A stretch of DNA of 6,076 bases, taken from positions 1 to 6,076 of the forward strand of contig JAGKWN010000168.1 of assembly GCA_021151805.1 (NCBI GenBank). Direction: 5' to 3'. Below are positions 1 to 5,214 of the stretch, one piece after another. The stretch is from Cytophagaceae bacterium. Lineage in GTDB: Bacteria > Bacteroidota > Bacteroidia > Cytophagales > Cytophagaceae. The position numbers and the translations under genes were made by a program. The notes under the pieces were generated by a model. That model did no database searches, was not told where the DNA came from, and saw only the letters and a program-made list of their open reading frames with translations. The first letter of the stretch is position 1, and every line of letters starts with the position of its first letter.

Positions 1-1
1 T

Positions 2-241
2 AATAAACCTGATTCAGACTCCATAGCAAAAGAATTGATGAAGATTAAGAAAATGTCAGGTCATCGTTCTTCACCTATTGATATGTTTCAGATTGAATTA
101 ATTTCAAACGGAACTTCAGTGATCATTGATCTTGGGCAGGATGATAATATAAAGAATGAGTATTGGATTTTCTGGAAAAAATATAGAATGACATCTAACA
201 ATGAAATAGGAAGAATCAGGACAGAAGTATTCGCAAAATGA
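2..241 (+). CDS. C-terminal part of an unrecognised protein, cut by the left edge
   Basis: The reading frame is open from base 2 with no stop until the TGA at 239-241, so 79 codons are visible. The first in-frame start-like codons are TTG at 35 and ATG at 38, but the frame continues upstream without a stop. I therefore treat this as the 3' end of a longer gene and not as a 68-residue protein. The visible part is polar and mixed in charge. It has a hydrophobic, probably beta-type stretch (MFQIELISNGTSVIIDLG) and then an aromatic patch (YWIFWKKYRM). There is no membrane segment and no motif I recognise. No terminator hairpin is visible after the stop. No function is proposed. Confidence 0.55.
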   Translation, partial: NKPDSDSIAKELMKIKKMSGHRSSPIDMFQIELISNGTSVIIDLGQDDNIKNEYWIFWKKYRMTSNNEIGRIRTEVFAK

Positions 242-286
242 TTGCTTTTTAAGGACCTGCTCAGATTTTTCAAACCCTTAACTTTT

Positions 287-294
287 TATCTTTG
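287..294 (+). promoter_or_regulatory. Putative Bacteroidota -7 promoter element (TATCTTTG)
   Basis: TATCTTTG matches the TAnnTTTG element of Bacteroidota primary-sigma promoters exactly. A T-rich run at 266-270 lies roughly where the -33 element should be but is not a clean TTTG. Transcription would begin near 300 and give an untranslated leader of about 85 nt before the FMN reductase ATG at 385. The element lies outside both neighbouring genes, which supports the call. Confidence 0.5.
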
Positions 295-384
295 CTCCAT
301 AATTCTGTAACGAATCACCTGAATGATGTAATAGAAAAAAAGCAGGTCTCCATAATTTGACGTTGTAATTAAGCAGCAGAGATT

Positions 385-954
385 ATGAAGTTATTTAACG
401 TGATTGCATTTTCAGGAAGTTTGCGAAAAGAATCGTACACAACCAAACTGGTAAAAGCATTTCAGAAATATGCACCGGCTTCTATAAGCCTAACCTTGAT
501 TGATATCGGAGACCTGCCCTTTATCAATCAGGATCTGGAAGCGGATCTGCCGCAACCTGTAAGAGATTTACATGAGGCTATCCGAAAGGCTGATGCTGTA
601 TTGTTTGCCACACCGGAATACAACCGATCTTACTCACCAGTAGTGAAAAATGCTATCGACTGGGGCTCACGGCCGCAAGGAAATAATTTATGGGATGGGA
701 AACCGGCTGCGGTTGTTGGCTGTTCGCCTTATAGCCTTGGAGGTTTTGGTGCGGTGAATCATTTGCGTCAGGTAATGATGTATGTGAATCTTGCGCCTAT
801 GCAGCAACCGGAATTTTATTTGAGTCAGGCAGCAGATATATTGGGTGAAGAGGGAGAAGTGTCGGATGAAGAAACCCAAAAGCGTATCACTGATTTCTGG
901 AAAGCATTTGATATCTGGATCAAAAAAAATAAATACGCGCATGCGGAGAGTTGA
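385..954 (+). CDS. NAD(P)H-dependent FMN reductase (ChrR/YieF/azoreductase-like flavodoxin fold)
   Basis: This 189-residue protein belongs to the NADPH-dependent FMN reductase family. These are soluble flavodoxin-fold enzymes, usually dimeric, that bind FMN and use NAD(P)H to reduce quinones, azo dyes, chromate or free flavin. The N-terminal strand VIAFSGSLR leads into the FMN-phosphate loop G11-S-L-R-K-E-S-Y-T-T-K-L22. The second signature, TPEYNRSYSPVVKNAIDW at residues 76-93 (split here: TPEYNRSYS, then PVVKNAIDW), is the flavin-contacting loop of the ChrR branch, and GCSPYSLGG (112-120) fits the third flavin loop. The length is normal for the family. The ATG at 385 starts directly before the first strand, and no Shine-Dalgarno sequence is visible, as is usual in this phylum. 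It appears monocistronic, since a palindrome-rich 349-bp spacer follows. The physiological substrate cannot be told from sequence; quinone or general redox protection is the usual suggestion. Confidence 0.9.
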   Translation: MKLFNVIAFSGSLRKESYTTKLVKAFQKYAPASISLTLIDIGDLPFINQDLEADLPQPVRDLHEAIRKADAVLFATPEYNRSYSPVVKNAIDWGSRPQGNNLWDGKPAAVVGCSPYSLGGFGAVNHLRQVMMYVNLAPMQQPEFYLSQAADILGEEGEVSDEETQKRITDFWKAFDIWIKKNKYAHAES

Positions 955-963
955 TATTGCACC

Positions 964-1033
964 ATGGTCTGTGGCACTAAGACAACGAGCAAAAAATGAG
1001 AAAGGAAAGAATGGCCTGTGTGTCACAGACCAT
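964..1033. repeat. Inverted repeat with two alternative foldings, 9 bp after the FMN reductase gene
   Basis: ATGGTCTGTG at 964-973 is the exact reverse complement of CACAGACCAT at 1024-1033. Pairing extends inward to 977/1020 through one G-T pair, giving a 14-bp stem with a 42-nt loop. A second left arm, ATGGCCTGTG at 1011-1020, can pair with the same right arm through one C-A mismatch and a 3-nt TGT loop. The two folds exclude each other. No T-run follows on either strand, so it is not a typical intrinsic terminator. It may be a decayed member of the hairpin cluster to its right, or a 3'-end mRNA structure. Confidence 0.6.
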
Positions 1034-1081
1034 CGTGAAGAAGATAAAAAAAAGATTTACTAATCCGGTTTATTGGTCAAT

Positions 1082-1133
1082 AGAAATTACAAATTTCTGT
1101 TATCTGGGTTCGCGATTGCAAATCGCGAACAGC
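1082..1133. repeat. REP-like two-hairpin module, copy A
   Basis: This copy holds a 7-bp hairpin at 1082-1098 (AGAAATT, loop ACA, AATTTCT), a linker containing TTATCTG at 1100-1106, a perfect 10-bp hairpin at 1108-1130 (GTTCGCGATT, loop GCA, AATCGCGAAC), then AGC. It aligns without gaps to copy B at 1173-1224 with 40 of 52 positions identical. Both hairpins end in the core ATT-RCA-AAT. Such palindrome pairs resemble the REP-type elements mobilised by RAYT (TnpA_REP, Y1) transposases. No such gene lies in the window, so the REP label is inference from shape. Confidence 0.75.
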
Positions 1134-1146
1134 TGTTGCCAGATAA
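1100..1146. repeat. Nested stem: outer 8-bp arms enclosing the 10-bp hairpin
   Basis: TTATCTGG at 1100-1107 is the exact reverse complement of CCAGATAA at 1139-1146. These arms enclose the perfect hairpin 1108-1130, with no spacer on the left and an 8-nt bulge (1131-1138) on the right. Together this makes an 18-bp interrupted stem. Copy B has TTATCTG at the matching place but no matching right arm, so the outer stem is special to copy A. Confidence 0.65.
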
Positions 1147-1167
1147 AAAAGGATTTATAATCCTTTT
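1147..1167. repeat. 9-bp hairpin with TAT loop
   Basis: AAAAGGATT (1147-1155) pairs perfectly with AATCCTTTT (1159-1167) across a TAT loop. It has the same GATT-NNN-AATC core layout as its neighbours but a different loop. The short A and T runs at its ends give it some resemblance to a weak terminator, but the stem is short and only two bases are G or C on each side. Confidence 0.6.
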
Positions 1168-1172
1168 AAGGG

Positions 1173-1224
1173 AACGATTACAAATCGTTATTATCTGCAT
1201 TCGGGATTGCAAATCCCGAATAGC
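1173..1224. repeat. REP-like two-hairpin module, copy B
   Basis: This copy holds a 7-bp hairpin at 1173-1189 (AACGATT, loop ACA, AATCGTT), a linker with TTATCTG at 1191-1197, a perfect 10-bp hairpin at 1199-1221 (ATTCGGGATT, loop GCA, AATCCCGAAT), then AGC. Its length matches copy A exactly. All stem differences from copy A occur as paired changes that keep the base pairing; only two differences fall outside the small hairpins. The spacing between hairpin centres is 29 bp in both copies. Confidence 0.75.
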
Positions 1225-1239
1225 CCGTAATGTTACATT

Positions 1240-1266
1240 TTCGTGGCGAATGCCAATCCCGAATAG
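1240..1266. repeat. Degenerate third REP-like hairpin
   Basis: AATCCCGAATAG at 1255-1266 repeats 1212-1223 of copy B exactly, so the right arm is preserved. The left arm has diverged: only TTCG (1240-1243) against CGAA (1260-1263) still pairs, with a local TGGC/GCCA hairpin inside. It looks like a decayed copy 38 bp before the next gene. Confidence 0.45.
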
Positions 1267-1303
1267 TGCAAAAACTGTTAGATGAAACGATATAATTTAA
1301 ACT

Positions 1304-1639
1304 ATGAAAACACAAATCACAACCAGAGACATTGTTCTTGAATTTCTTCATGCCTTGAATAACGAAGATTATAAAACAGCTAAACAATGGCTCAACGATA
1401 CATTTACTTTTGCAGGTCCCATGGGCGTGCGTGCCGGTGCAGAATCATATATGACGGACATGGAAAAAATGAAATTAAAATATACCGTTGAACAAACCTT
1501 TGAAGAAGGAAACGATGTATGCGTCATTTATGCCATTGACATGGGCGGTAAAACAATAACTGCATCCGGGCTATACCATCTTGAAAATAGTAAGCTGAGT
1601 TCGCTACGTGTGTTTTTTGATCCACGACCCTTGTTGTAG
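1304..1639 (+). CDS. SnoaL-like / NTF2-like fold small protein
   Basis: This 111-residue protein has the look of a nuclear transport factor 2 / SnoaL-like domain: a conical alpha-beta barrel of about 110-130 residues used as an enzyme or ligand-binding scaffold. The N-terminal helix is TRDIVLEFLHALNNEDYKTA (residues 7-26), where leucine-rich helices followed by N-E-D-Y are typical. Then come WLNDTFTFAGP (29-39), a helix with YMTDMEKM (49-56), and strands VEQTFEEGNDVCVIYAID and TITASGLYHLENSKLSSLRVFFD. The ending, a strand leading to FFDPRPLL, is common in the family. It has no signal peptide, so it is probably cytoplasmic. Catalytic residues cannot be assigned and the substrate is unknown. 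The ATG at 1304 begins 38 bp after the palindrome cluster. A terminator-like hairpin follows, so the gene is probably the last or only one of its transcript. Confidence 0.75.
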   Translation: MKTQITTRDIVLEFLHALNNEDYKTAKQWLNDTFTFAGPMGVRAGAESYMTDMEKMKLKYTVEQTFEEGNDVCVIYAIDMGGKTITASGLYHLENSKLSSLRVFFDPRPLL

Positions 1640-1666
1640 TTTGAAGAAAAGGATTTTTATCGCAAG

Positions 1667-1718
1667 AAATTATCCCTGAAATCCTGCGGCCTGTCCAATC
1701 AGGCTGGAGGGATAATTT
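1667..1718 (+). terminator. Probable intrinsic terminator after the SnoaL-like gene
   Basis: AAATTATCCCT (1667-1677) pairs perfectly with AGGGATAATTT (1708-1718), an 11-bp stem. An inner 5-bp hairpin, GCCTG (1689-1693) with CAGGC (1700-1704), stacks in its loop. The right arm runs into TTTTGTTTATAAT, a modest T-rich tail. It begins 28 bp after the SnoaL-like stop and lies before the lysS promoter, which suits a terminator separating the two units. Confidence 0.65.
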
Positions 1719-1798
1719 TGTTTATAATCGCTCAACTGTCTCATTTTTAATTCATTTCATTGCGGTCTCCCGGAGTTCATAATTACCTATAAAATGCT

Positions 1799-1806
1799 TA
1801 ATTTTG
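1799..1806 (+). promoter_or_regulatory. Putative lysS promoter -7 element (TAATTTTG)
   Basis: TAATTTTG is an exact match to TAnnTTTG. It lies 24 bp before the ATG at 1831, implying a start of transcription near 1812 and a leader of about 20 nt. I see no convincing TTTG -33 element at the expected distance. The element contains the TTG at 1804, so that upstream in-frame codon would not be inside the transcript. This decides the lysS start in favour of ATG 1831. Confidence 0.55.
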
Positions 1807-1830
1807 AGGTTCTATAATCATACGAAAGAC

Positions 1831-3558
1831 ATGCAATTGAGTGAACAAGAACTGGTACGTCGCCAGGAACGTGAAGAGTTAATGAAAATGGGTATCGAAC
1901 CATACCCGGCTGAACTTTTCCCTGTAAATGTTTCAACAAAAGATATTCATCAGAATTACGAAAAGACCAAGACGGATTATAAAGACATTTCCATTGCCGG
2001 CCGTGTGATGAGCCGCCGCATCATGGGTAATGCTTCGTTCGTTGAAATTCAGGATTCAAGCGGAAGAATACAGGCATACTTCAGAAGAGATGACCTTTGC
2101 CCGGATGAAGATAAAACTCAATACAACACCGTATTCAAAAAGCTGGTAGGTATCGGTGATATCATCGGTATTCATGGCTATGTGTTCACGACACAAACCG
2201 GTGAGATCACCATTCATGTAACTTCCTTTAAGATTTTAACGAAAGCGCTGCGTCCACTGCCAATGCCTAAAGAAGCGGTAGACGAAAACGGCGAGAAAAA
2301 AATATTTGATGCGTTCACCGATCCGGAGCAGCGTTACCGCATGCGTTACGTAGACTTGATCGTGAATCCGCATGTGCGTGATGCATTCATCAAACGTACA
2401 CGTCTGGTAAATACCATGCGTGATTATCTGAACAACAAAGGTTACCTGGAAGTGGAAACACCAATCCTGCAGCCTTTGTACGGCGGTGCTGCGGCTCGTC
2501 CGTTCAAGACACACCACAACACGCTGGACATGCCTTTGTATTTGCGTATTGCAAATGAATTGTACCTGAAACGTTTGATCGTAGGCGGGTTCGACGGTGT
2601 ATATGAATTCTCCAAAGACTTCCGTAACGAAGGGATGTCGCGTTTCCATAATCCGGAATTCACGCAGGTAGAGTTGTATGTGGCATACAAAGATTACTAC
2701 TGGATGATGGATCTGGTAGAAGAGATGGTTGAAAAAGTTGCGATCGCATTGCACGGAACAACAGAAGTGCAGGTAGGTCAGCATGTGATCAGCTTCCAGC
2801 GTCCGTGGAAACGTTTCACGATGTTTGAAGCGATCGAACATTATACTGGTATTGATATCAGCAAAATGGGTGAAGTACAGTTACGTGCTACCTGTAAATC
2901 ACTGAACATCGAAGTAGATGATTCCATGGGTTCAGGTAAACTGATTGATGAGATCTTTGGCGCGAAGTGCGAACCTTTATTGATCCAACCGACCTTCATT
3001 ACTGACTATCCGGTGGAGATGTCTCCTTTGGCGAAAAAGCATAGAGACAAACCAGGTCTGGTGGAGCGTTTTGAAGCGATCTGTAACGGTAAAGAAATTT
3101 GTAATTCATTCTCTGAGTTGAACGATCCGATCGATCAGCGCCAGCGTTTTGAAGAGCAATTGGAATTAGGAAAAAGAGGCGACAGCGAAAGCATGGTGCT
3201 TGACGAAGATTTCCTTCGTGCACTTGAATATGGTATGCCGCCTACAGCAGGCCTTGGTATTGGTATCGACCGTCTGGCGATGGTTATGACGAACTCTGCA
3301 TCCATCCAGGATGTCTTGTTTTTCCCGCAAATGCGTCCGGAAGTTGGTACACAGGGAGCTTCTTCAGGAGGCTTTGAAGGTGTTGAAATCCGTGAAGAAT
3401 TAATTCCATTGATTGAGAAATTAGGCATTTCTACGGTAGATCAATTGAAGAAAGCGAATCCGAATAAATTATTCAACGACCTGTGCGGACTGCGTAAAAA
3501 AATGAAGCTTGAAATCGCAAACCCTACAGCTGATGAGGTGAAGGGATGGCTGGCTTAA
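1831..3558 (+). CDS. lysS: Lysyl-tRNA synthetase, class II
   Basis: This 575-residue enzyme charges tRNA-Lys with lysine using ATP and works in the cytoplasm as a dimer. The anticodon-binding OB fold spans about residues 54-136 (ISIAGRVMSRRIMG, then ASFVEIQDSSGRIQAYF). Class II motif 1 is around 189-213 (RLVNTMRDYLNNKGYLEVET). The family signature GGAAARPFKTHHN is at 218-230. Motif 2 is centred on FRNEG (264-268) followed by HNPEFTQVELY (273-283). ELNDPIDQRQRF is at 429-440, and motif 3, GLGIGIDRL, is at 474-482 with R481 the ATP-binding arginine. About 70 residues follow the usual bacterial end near FFPQMRPE (497-504); this extension is typical of Bacteroidota LysRS. An in-frame TTG at 1804 would add nine residues but overlaps the promoter element. 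It is transcribed alone and ends at a strong terminator. Confidence 0.97.
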   Translation: MQLSEQELVRRQEREELMKMGIEPYPAELFPVNVSTKDIHQNYEKTKTDYKDISIAGRVMSRRIMGNASFVEIQDSSGRIQAYFRRDDLCPDEDKTQYNTVFKKLVGIGDIIGIHGYVFTTQTGEITIHVTSFKILTKALRPLPMPKEAVDENGEKKIFDAFTDPEQRYRMRYVDLIVNPHVRDAFIKRTRLVNTMRDYLNNKGYLEVETPILQPLYGGAAARPFKTHHNTLDMPLYLRIANELYLKRLIVGGFDGVYEFSKDFRNEGMSRFHNPEFTQVELYVAYKDYYWMMDLVEEMVEKVAIALHGTTEVQVGQHVISFQRPWKRFTMFEAIEHYTGIDISKMGEVQLRATCKSLNIEVDDSMGSGKLIDEIFGAKCEPLLIQPTFITDYPVEMSPLAKKHRDKPGLVERFEAICNGKEICNSFSELNDPIDQRQRFEEQLELGKRGDSESMVLDEDFLRALEYGMPPTAGLGIGIDRLAMVMTNSASIQDVLFFPQMRPEVGTQGASSGGFEGVEIREELIPLIEKLGISTVDQLKKANPNKLFNDLCGLRKKMKLEIANPTADEVKGWLA

Positions 3559-3586
3559 TTATGAATTATGAATTATAAATTATGAA
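3559..3586. repeat. Heptamer array (TTATGAA)x4 directly after lysS stop
   Basis: Four tandem 7-bp units begin at the base after the lysS TAA: TTATGAA, TTATGAA, TTATAAA, TTATGAA. It is the mirror image of the array at 3647-3674, with 27 of 28 positions complementary. The unit holds TGA on one strand and TAA on the other. Because 7 is not a multiple of 3, frames entering from either side meet a stop within a few units. Confidence 0.85.
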
Positions 3587-3592
3587 TGAAGT

Positions 3593-3627
3593 AAAAAAGT
3601 CCCCCGATATTCTCGGGGGACTTTTTT
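3593..3627. terminator. Strong bidirectional intrinsic terminator
   Basis: A perfect 15-bp stem pairs AAAAAAGTCCCCCGA (3593-3607) with TCGGGGGACTTTTTT (3613-3627) around a TATTC loop. It has a GC-rich core of seven pairs and six T residues on the exit side of either strand. It lies 34 bp after lysS (+) and 51 bp after the end of the convergent membrane-protein gene (-), so it can end both transcripts. Confidence 0.95.
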
Positions 3628-3646
3628 ATTTATATGTTATGAATAA

Positions 3647-3674
3647 TTCATAATTCATAATTCATAATTCATAA
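3647..3674. repeat. Mirror heptamer array (TTCATAA)x4 before the convergent gene's stop
   Basis: Four perfect tandem copies of TTCATAA, the reverse complement of the array after lysS. A further inverted unit, TTATGAA, lies at 3637-3643 and can pair with the first copy across TAA. The array ends 4 bp before the stop codon of the minus-strand gene. With the left array it could form a 28-bp AT stem around the terminator. Confidence 0.85.
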
Positions 3675-3678
3675 TTAT

Positions 3679-4128
3679 TTACTCCGGTACCAGCACATAC
3701 TCATAGTGTGTCATCACATTTCGCTTGCCGAAGCGCAGACGGTTTTGTCTGATCTCGTATACATAATCAACTTCAGGGATATTACTTTCCGGATCAACTT
3801 TTACAATCTCGCTCGCGTCTTCATTGATCCATGTTTGATACTTCTGTGTACCGCTTGGACGTATCCATTCTGCCGTGCTATCGTGGTTGATTTTAATTCG
3901 CAGGTTCTGGAATTTTCCATCATTCACCACAAGTTTTCCGTTCTGGTAATAGCGTAGCACTTTCCAGGTCTGGTAGAAATTTTCTTTATTTTTATCCGTA
4001 TAATTATGGCCCGTATCAATAGAGAAAAAGATACCGATAAACAGGAAGAGCAGGAATAGAAACCCGATCAGCATAATAATCCTGAAACGTAATAATTTCT
4101 CTATATATGGATGCTGTTGTTTACTCAT
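3679..4128 (-). CDS. Small membrane-anchored protein, possibly lipocalin-like
   Basis: This 149-residue protein is not assigned to a named family with certainty. Residues 1-16 are polar and basic (MSKQQHPYIEKLLRFR). Residues 17-37 form one strong hydrophobic membrane helix (IIMLIGFLFLLFLFIGIFFS). The rest is soluble. With the basic N-terminus inside, it should lie in the periplasm. The soluble part is strand-rich: TWKVLRYYQNGKLV, LRIKINHDSTAEW, KYQTWINED, DYVYEIRQNRLRFG and HYEYVLVPE. A W-K-V start, a charged-turn-aromatic pattern and a C-terminal E-Y-V-L strand resemble the lipocalin-like domains common in this phylum, but this is weak inference. There is no lipobox cysteine, so it is not a lipoprotein. 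An in-frame TTG two codons upstream is possible, but ATG at 4128 is preferred. No clear promoter element is seen upstream; it shares its terminator with lysS. Confidence 0.75.
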   Translation of the reverse strand: MSKQQHPYIEKLLRFRIIMLIGFLFLLFLFIGIFFSIDTGHNYTDKNKENFYQTWKVLRYYQNGKLVVNDGKFQNLRIKINHDSTAEWIRPSGTQKYQTWINEDASEIVKVDPESNIPEVDYVYEIRQNRLRFGKRNVMTHYEYVLVPE

Positions 4129-4149
4129 ATTCAAAAGAAATGAATTTAC

Positions 4150-4198
4150 CTGTTTAAACAGAAATATTATAGTAATTTTAAAGCTAGTTAAATAACTA
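4150..4198. promoter_or_regulatory. Divergent spacer with short palindromes, possible regulatory region
   Basis: The 168-bp region between the divergently read genes holds CTGTTTAAACAG (4150-4161), a perfect 12-bp palindrome, and TAGTTA-AA-TAACTA (4185-4198). In addition GTTAACA occurs at 4219-4225 and again at 4261-4267. These could be operators, but short AT-rich palindromes arise easily by chance. Confidence 0.25.
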
Positions 4199-4243
4199 TA
4201 CGGAAACGAGTTGAGAATGTTAACAATGGTTAAAAGAGATAGC

Positions 4244-4251
4244 TGTATTTG
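4244..4251 (+). promoter_or_regulatory. Weak -7-like element (TGTATTTG) before the methyltransferase
   Basis: TGTATTTG differs from TAnnTTTG at one position. It would give transcription starting near 4257 and a leader of about 40 nt to the ATG at 4297. There is no matching -33 element at the usual distance. It is the best candidate in this spacer, and also a reason not to use the in-frame TTG at 4249. Confidence 0.3.
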
Positions 4252-4296
4252 TTATCACAAGTTAACATTAAAAGGCACTTTAAGAAATTAATCCAA

Positions 4297-5190
4297 ATGA
4301 AAATATTAACGCCAGACCATTTTTCAGATTATGAAATGATTGATTCAGGAAACTATAAAAAGCTGGAGCGCTTTGGTGCTTTTGTTTTGTCGCGTCCTGA
4401 ACCACAGGCTGTTTGGGATCCTGAACTATCGGAACAGGAATGGAAAAACCGTGCGCAGGCGGAGTTTGTGCGCGATAAAGCCAACCCTGAAAAAGGCGTT
4501 TGGAGCCTGAAGAGCACCATGAAGGAGCAGTGGTTTGTGAAGTATAAATTCAATAATCTGAATCTGAAATTTCGTTTGGGGCTCTCTTCTTTCAAGCATG
4601 TAGGCTTGTTTCCGGAGCAGGCGCCGAACTGGAATTATATTTTTGAAAAGGTTTCCGCAATGAAAACCGAGAAGCCAAAAGTGCTGAACCTGTTTGCGTA
4701 TACAGGCGGCGCATCGATTGCAGCAAAGGCGGCAGGTGCGGAGGTAGTGCACGTAGATTCGGTGAAGCAGGTGATCAGCTGGGCGCGTGAAAACATGGAT
4801 GCCAGCGAACTTACAGATATCCGTTGGGTAGTGGAAGATGCGTTGAAGTTTGTAAAACGTGAAGTAAAGCGCGGCAATAAATACAATGGTATTATCCTTG
4901 ATCCTCCTGCTTACGGACGCGGACCGGATGGCGAGAAGTGGATCATTGAAGAGCACCTGAATGAAATTTTAAAATTGTGCGCAGAGCTGCTGGATCCGAA
5001 AGAACATTTTTATATTCTGAATTTATATGCGATCGGTTTTTCTGCCGTGATCGTGGAGACTTTGATTCACCGTATCTACGGAGATGTTAAGAATCTGGAG
5101 ATCGGAGAGCTGGTGGTAGAAGATTCGTTCAATAAAAAATTACCGCTGAGTATCTACGGCAGGTTTAGTTCAGTAGACAGTAAACAGTAG
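4297..5190 (+). CDS. Class I SAM-dependent methyltransferase, RlmI/RlmK-like (COG1092 type)
   Basis: This 297-residue protein is a Rossmann-fold methyltransferase of the type related to the rRNA methyltransferases RlmI and RlmK. An N-terminal strand-rich part carries RFGAFVLSRPEPQAVW (25-40), typical of the group. The SAM-binding motif I is VLNLFAYTGGAS (129-140), with the acidic ribose ligand D154 in VVHVDSV and ED at 180-181 for the adenine loop. The catalytic motif IV is LDPPAYGRG (201-209). Large-subunit rRNA is the likely substrate, but base and position cannot be read from sequence; there is no PUA domain as in RlmI. ATG 4297 is preferred to the TTG at 4249, which overlaps the only promoter-like element. 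The last six codons (SVDSKQ) are encoded largely by a 7-bp repeat array that runs past the stop, so the true C-terminus may vary between strains. Confidence 0.88.
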   Translation: MKILTPDHFSDYEMIDSGNYKKLERFGAFVLSRPEPQAVWDPELSEQEWKNRAQAEFVRDKANPEKGVWSLKSTMKEQWFVKYKFNNLNLKFRLGLSSFKHVGLFPEQAPNWNYIFEKVSAMKTEKPKVLNLFAYTGGASIAAKAAGAEVVHVDSVKQVISWARENMDASELTDIRWVVEDALKFVKREVKRGNKYNGIILDPPAYGRGPDGEKWIIEEHLNEILKLCAELLDPKEHFYILNLYAIGFSAVIVETLIHRIYGDVKNLEIGELVVEDSFNKKLPLSIYGRFSSVDSKQ

Positions 5191-5214
5191 ACAGTGGTTA
5201 GTACTCAGTAGACA
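5171..5214. repeat. Heptamer array (CAGTAGA)n spanning the methyltransferase stop
   Basis: The array reads in 7-bp units: CAGTAGA, CAGTAAA, CAGTAGA, CAGTGGT, TAGTACT, CAGTAGA, then CA. Three units are exact, one has a single change and two are decayed. It begins inside the methyltransferase gene, supplies its TAG at 5188-5190 and continues 24 bp beyond. CAGTAGACAGT occurs exactly at both 5171-5181 and 5185-5195. Confidence 0.8.

Noticed and set aside
317..347. ACCTG / CAGGT pairing in the FMN reductase leader, considered as a riboswitch or attenuator
   Set aside because: Only 5 bp with a 21-nt loop, no T-run and no known riboswitch consensus.
955..1266. CRISPR array
   Set aside because: The repeats are palindromic hairpins of differing sequence with no constant-length direct repeat and spacer pattern, and no cas genes are present.
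1073..1285. Open frame of 70 codons through the palindrome cluster
   Set aside because: Its protein simply translates the hairpin repeats; there is no ATG start or coding character, and repeats with compensated stem changes are not constrained as codons.
1291..1296. TATAAT just before the SnoaL-like gene
   Set aside because: It matches the E. coli -10 but not the TAnnTTTG of this phylum, has no -35, and would give a leaderless message; AT-rich chance match is likely.
1804..1830. TTG start that would lengthen lysS by nine residues
   Set aside because: The TTG is inside the TAATTTTG promoter element and would lie upstream of the transcript; ATG 1831 gives the normal N-terminus.
2236..2841. 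Long antisense open frame (201 codons) within lysS
   Set aside because: It is a shadow of the lysS codon pattern; lysS is unambiguous across this stretch.
4249..4296. TTG start that would lengthen the methyltransferase by 16 residues
   Set aside because: It overlaps the only promoter-like element, and the added residues (LSQVNIKRHFKKLIQ) do not look like part of the family fold; ATG 4297 is preferred.
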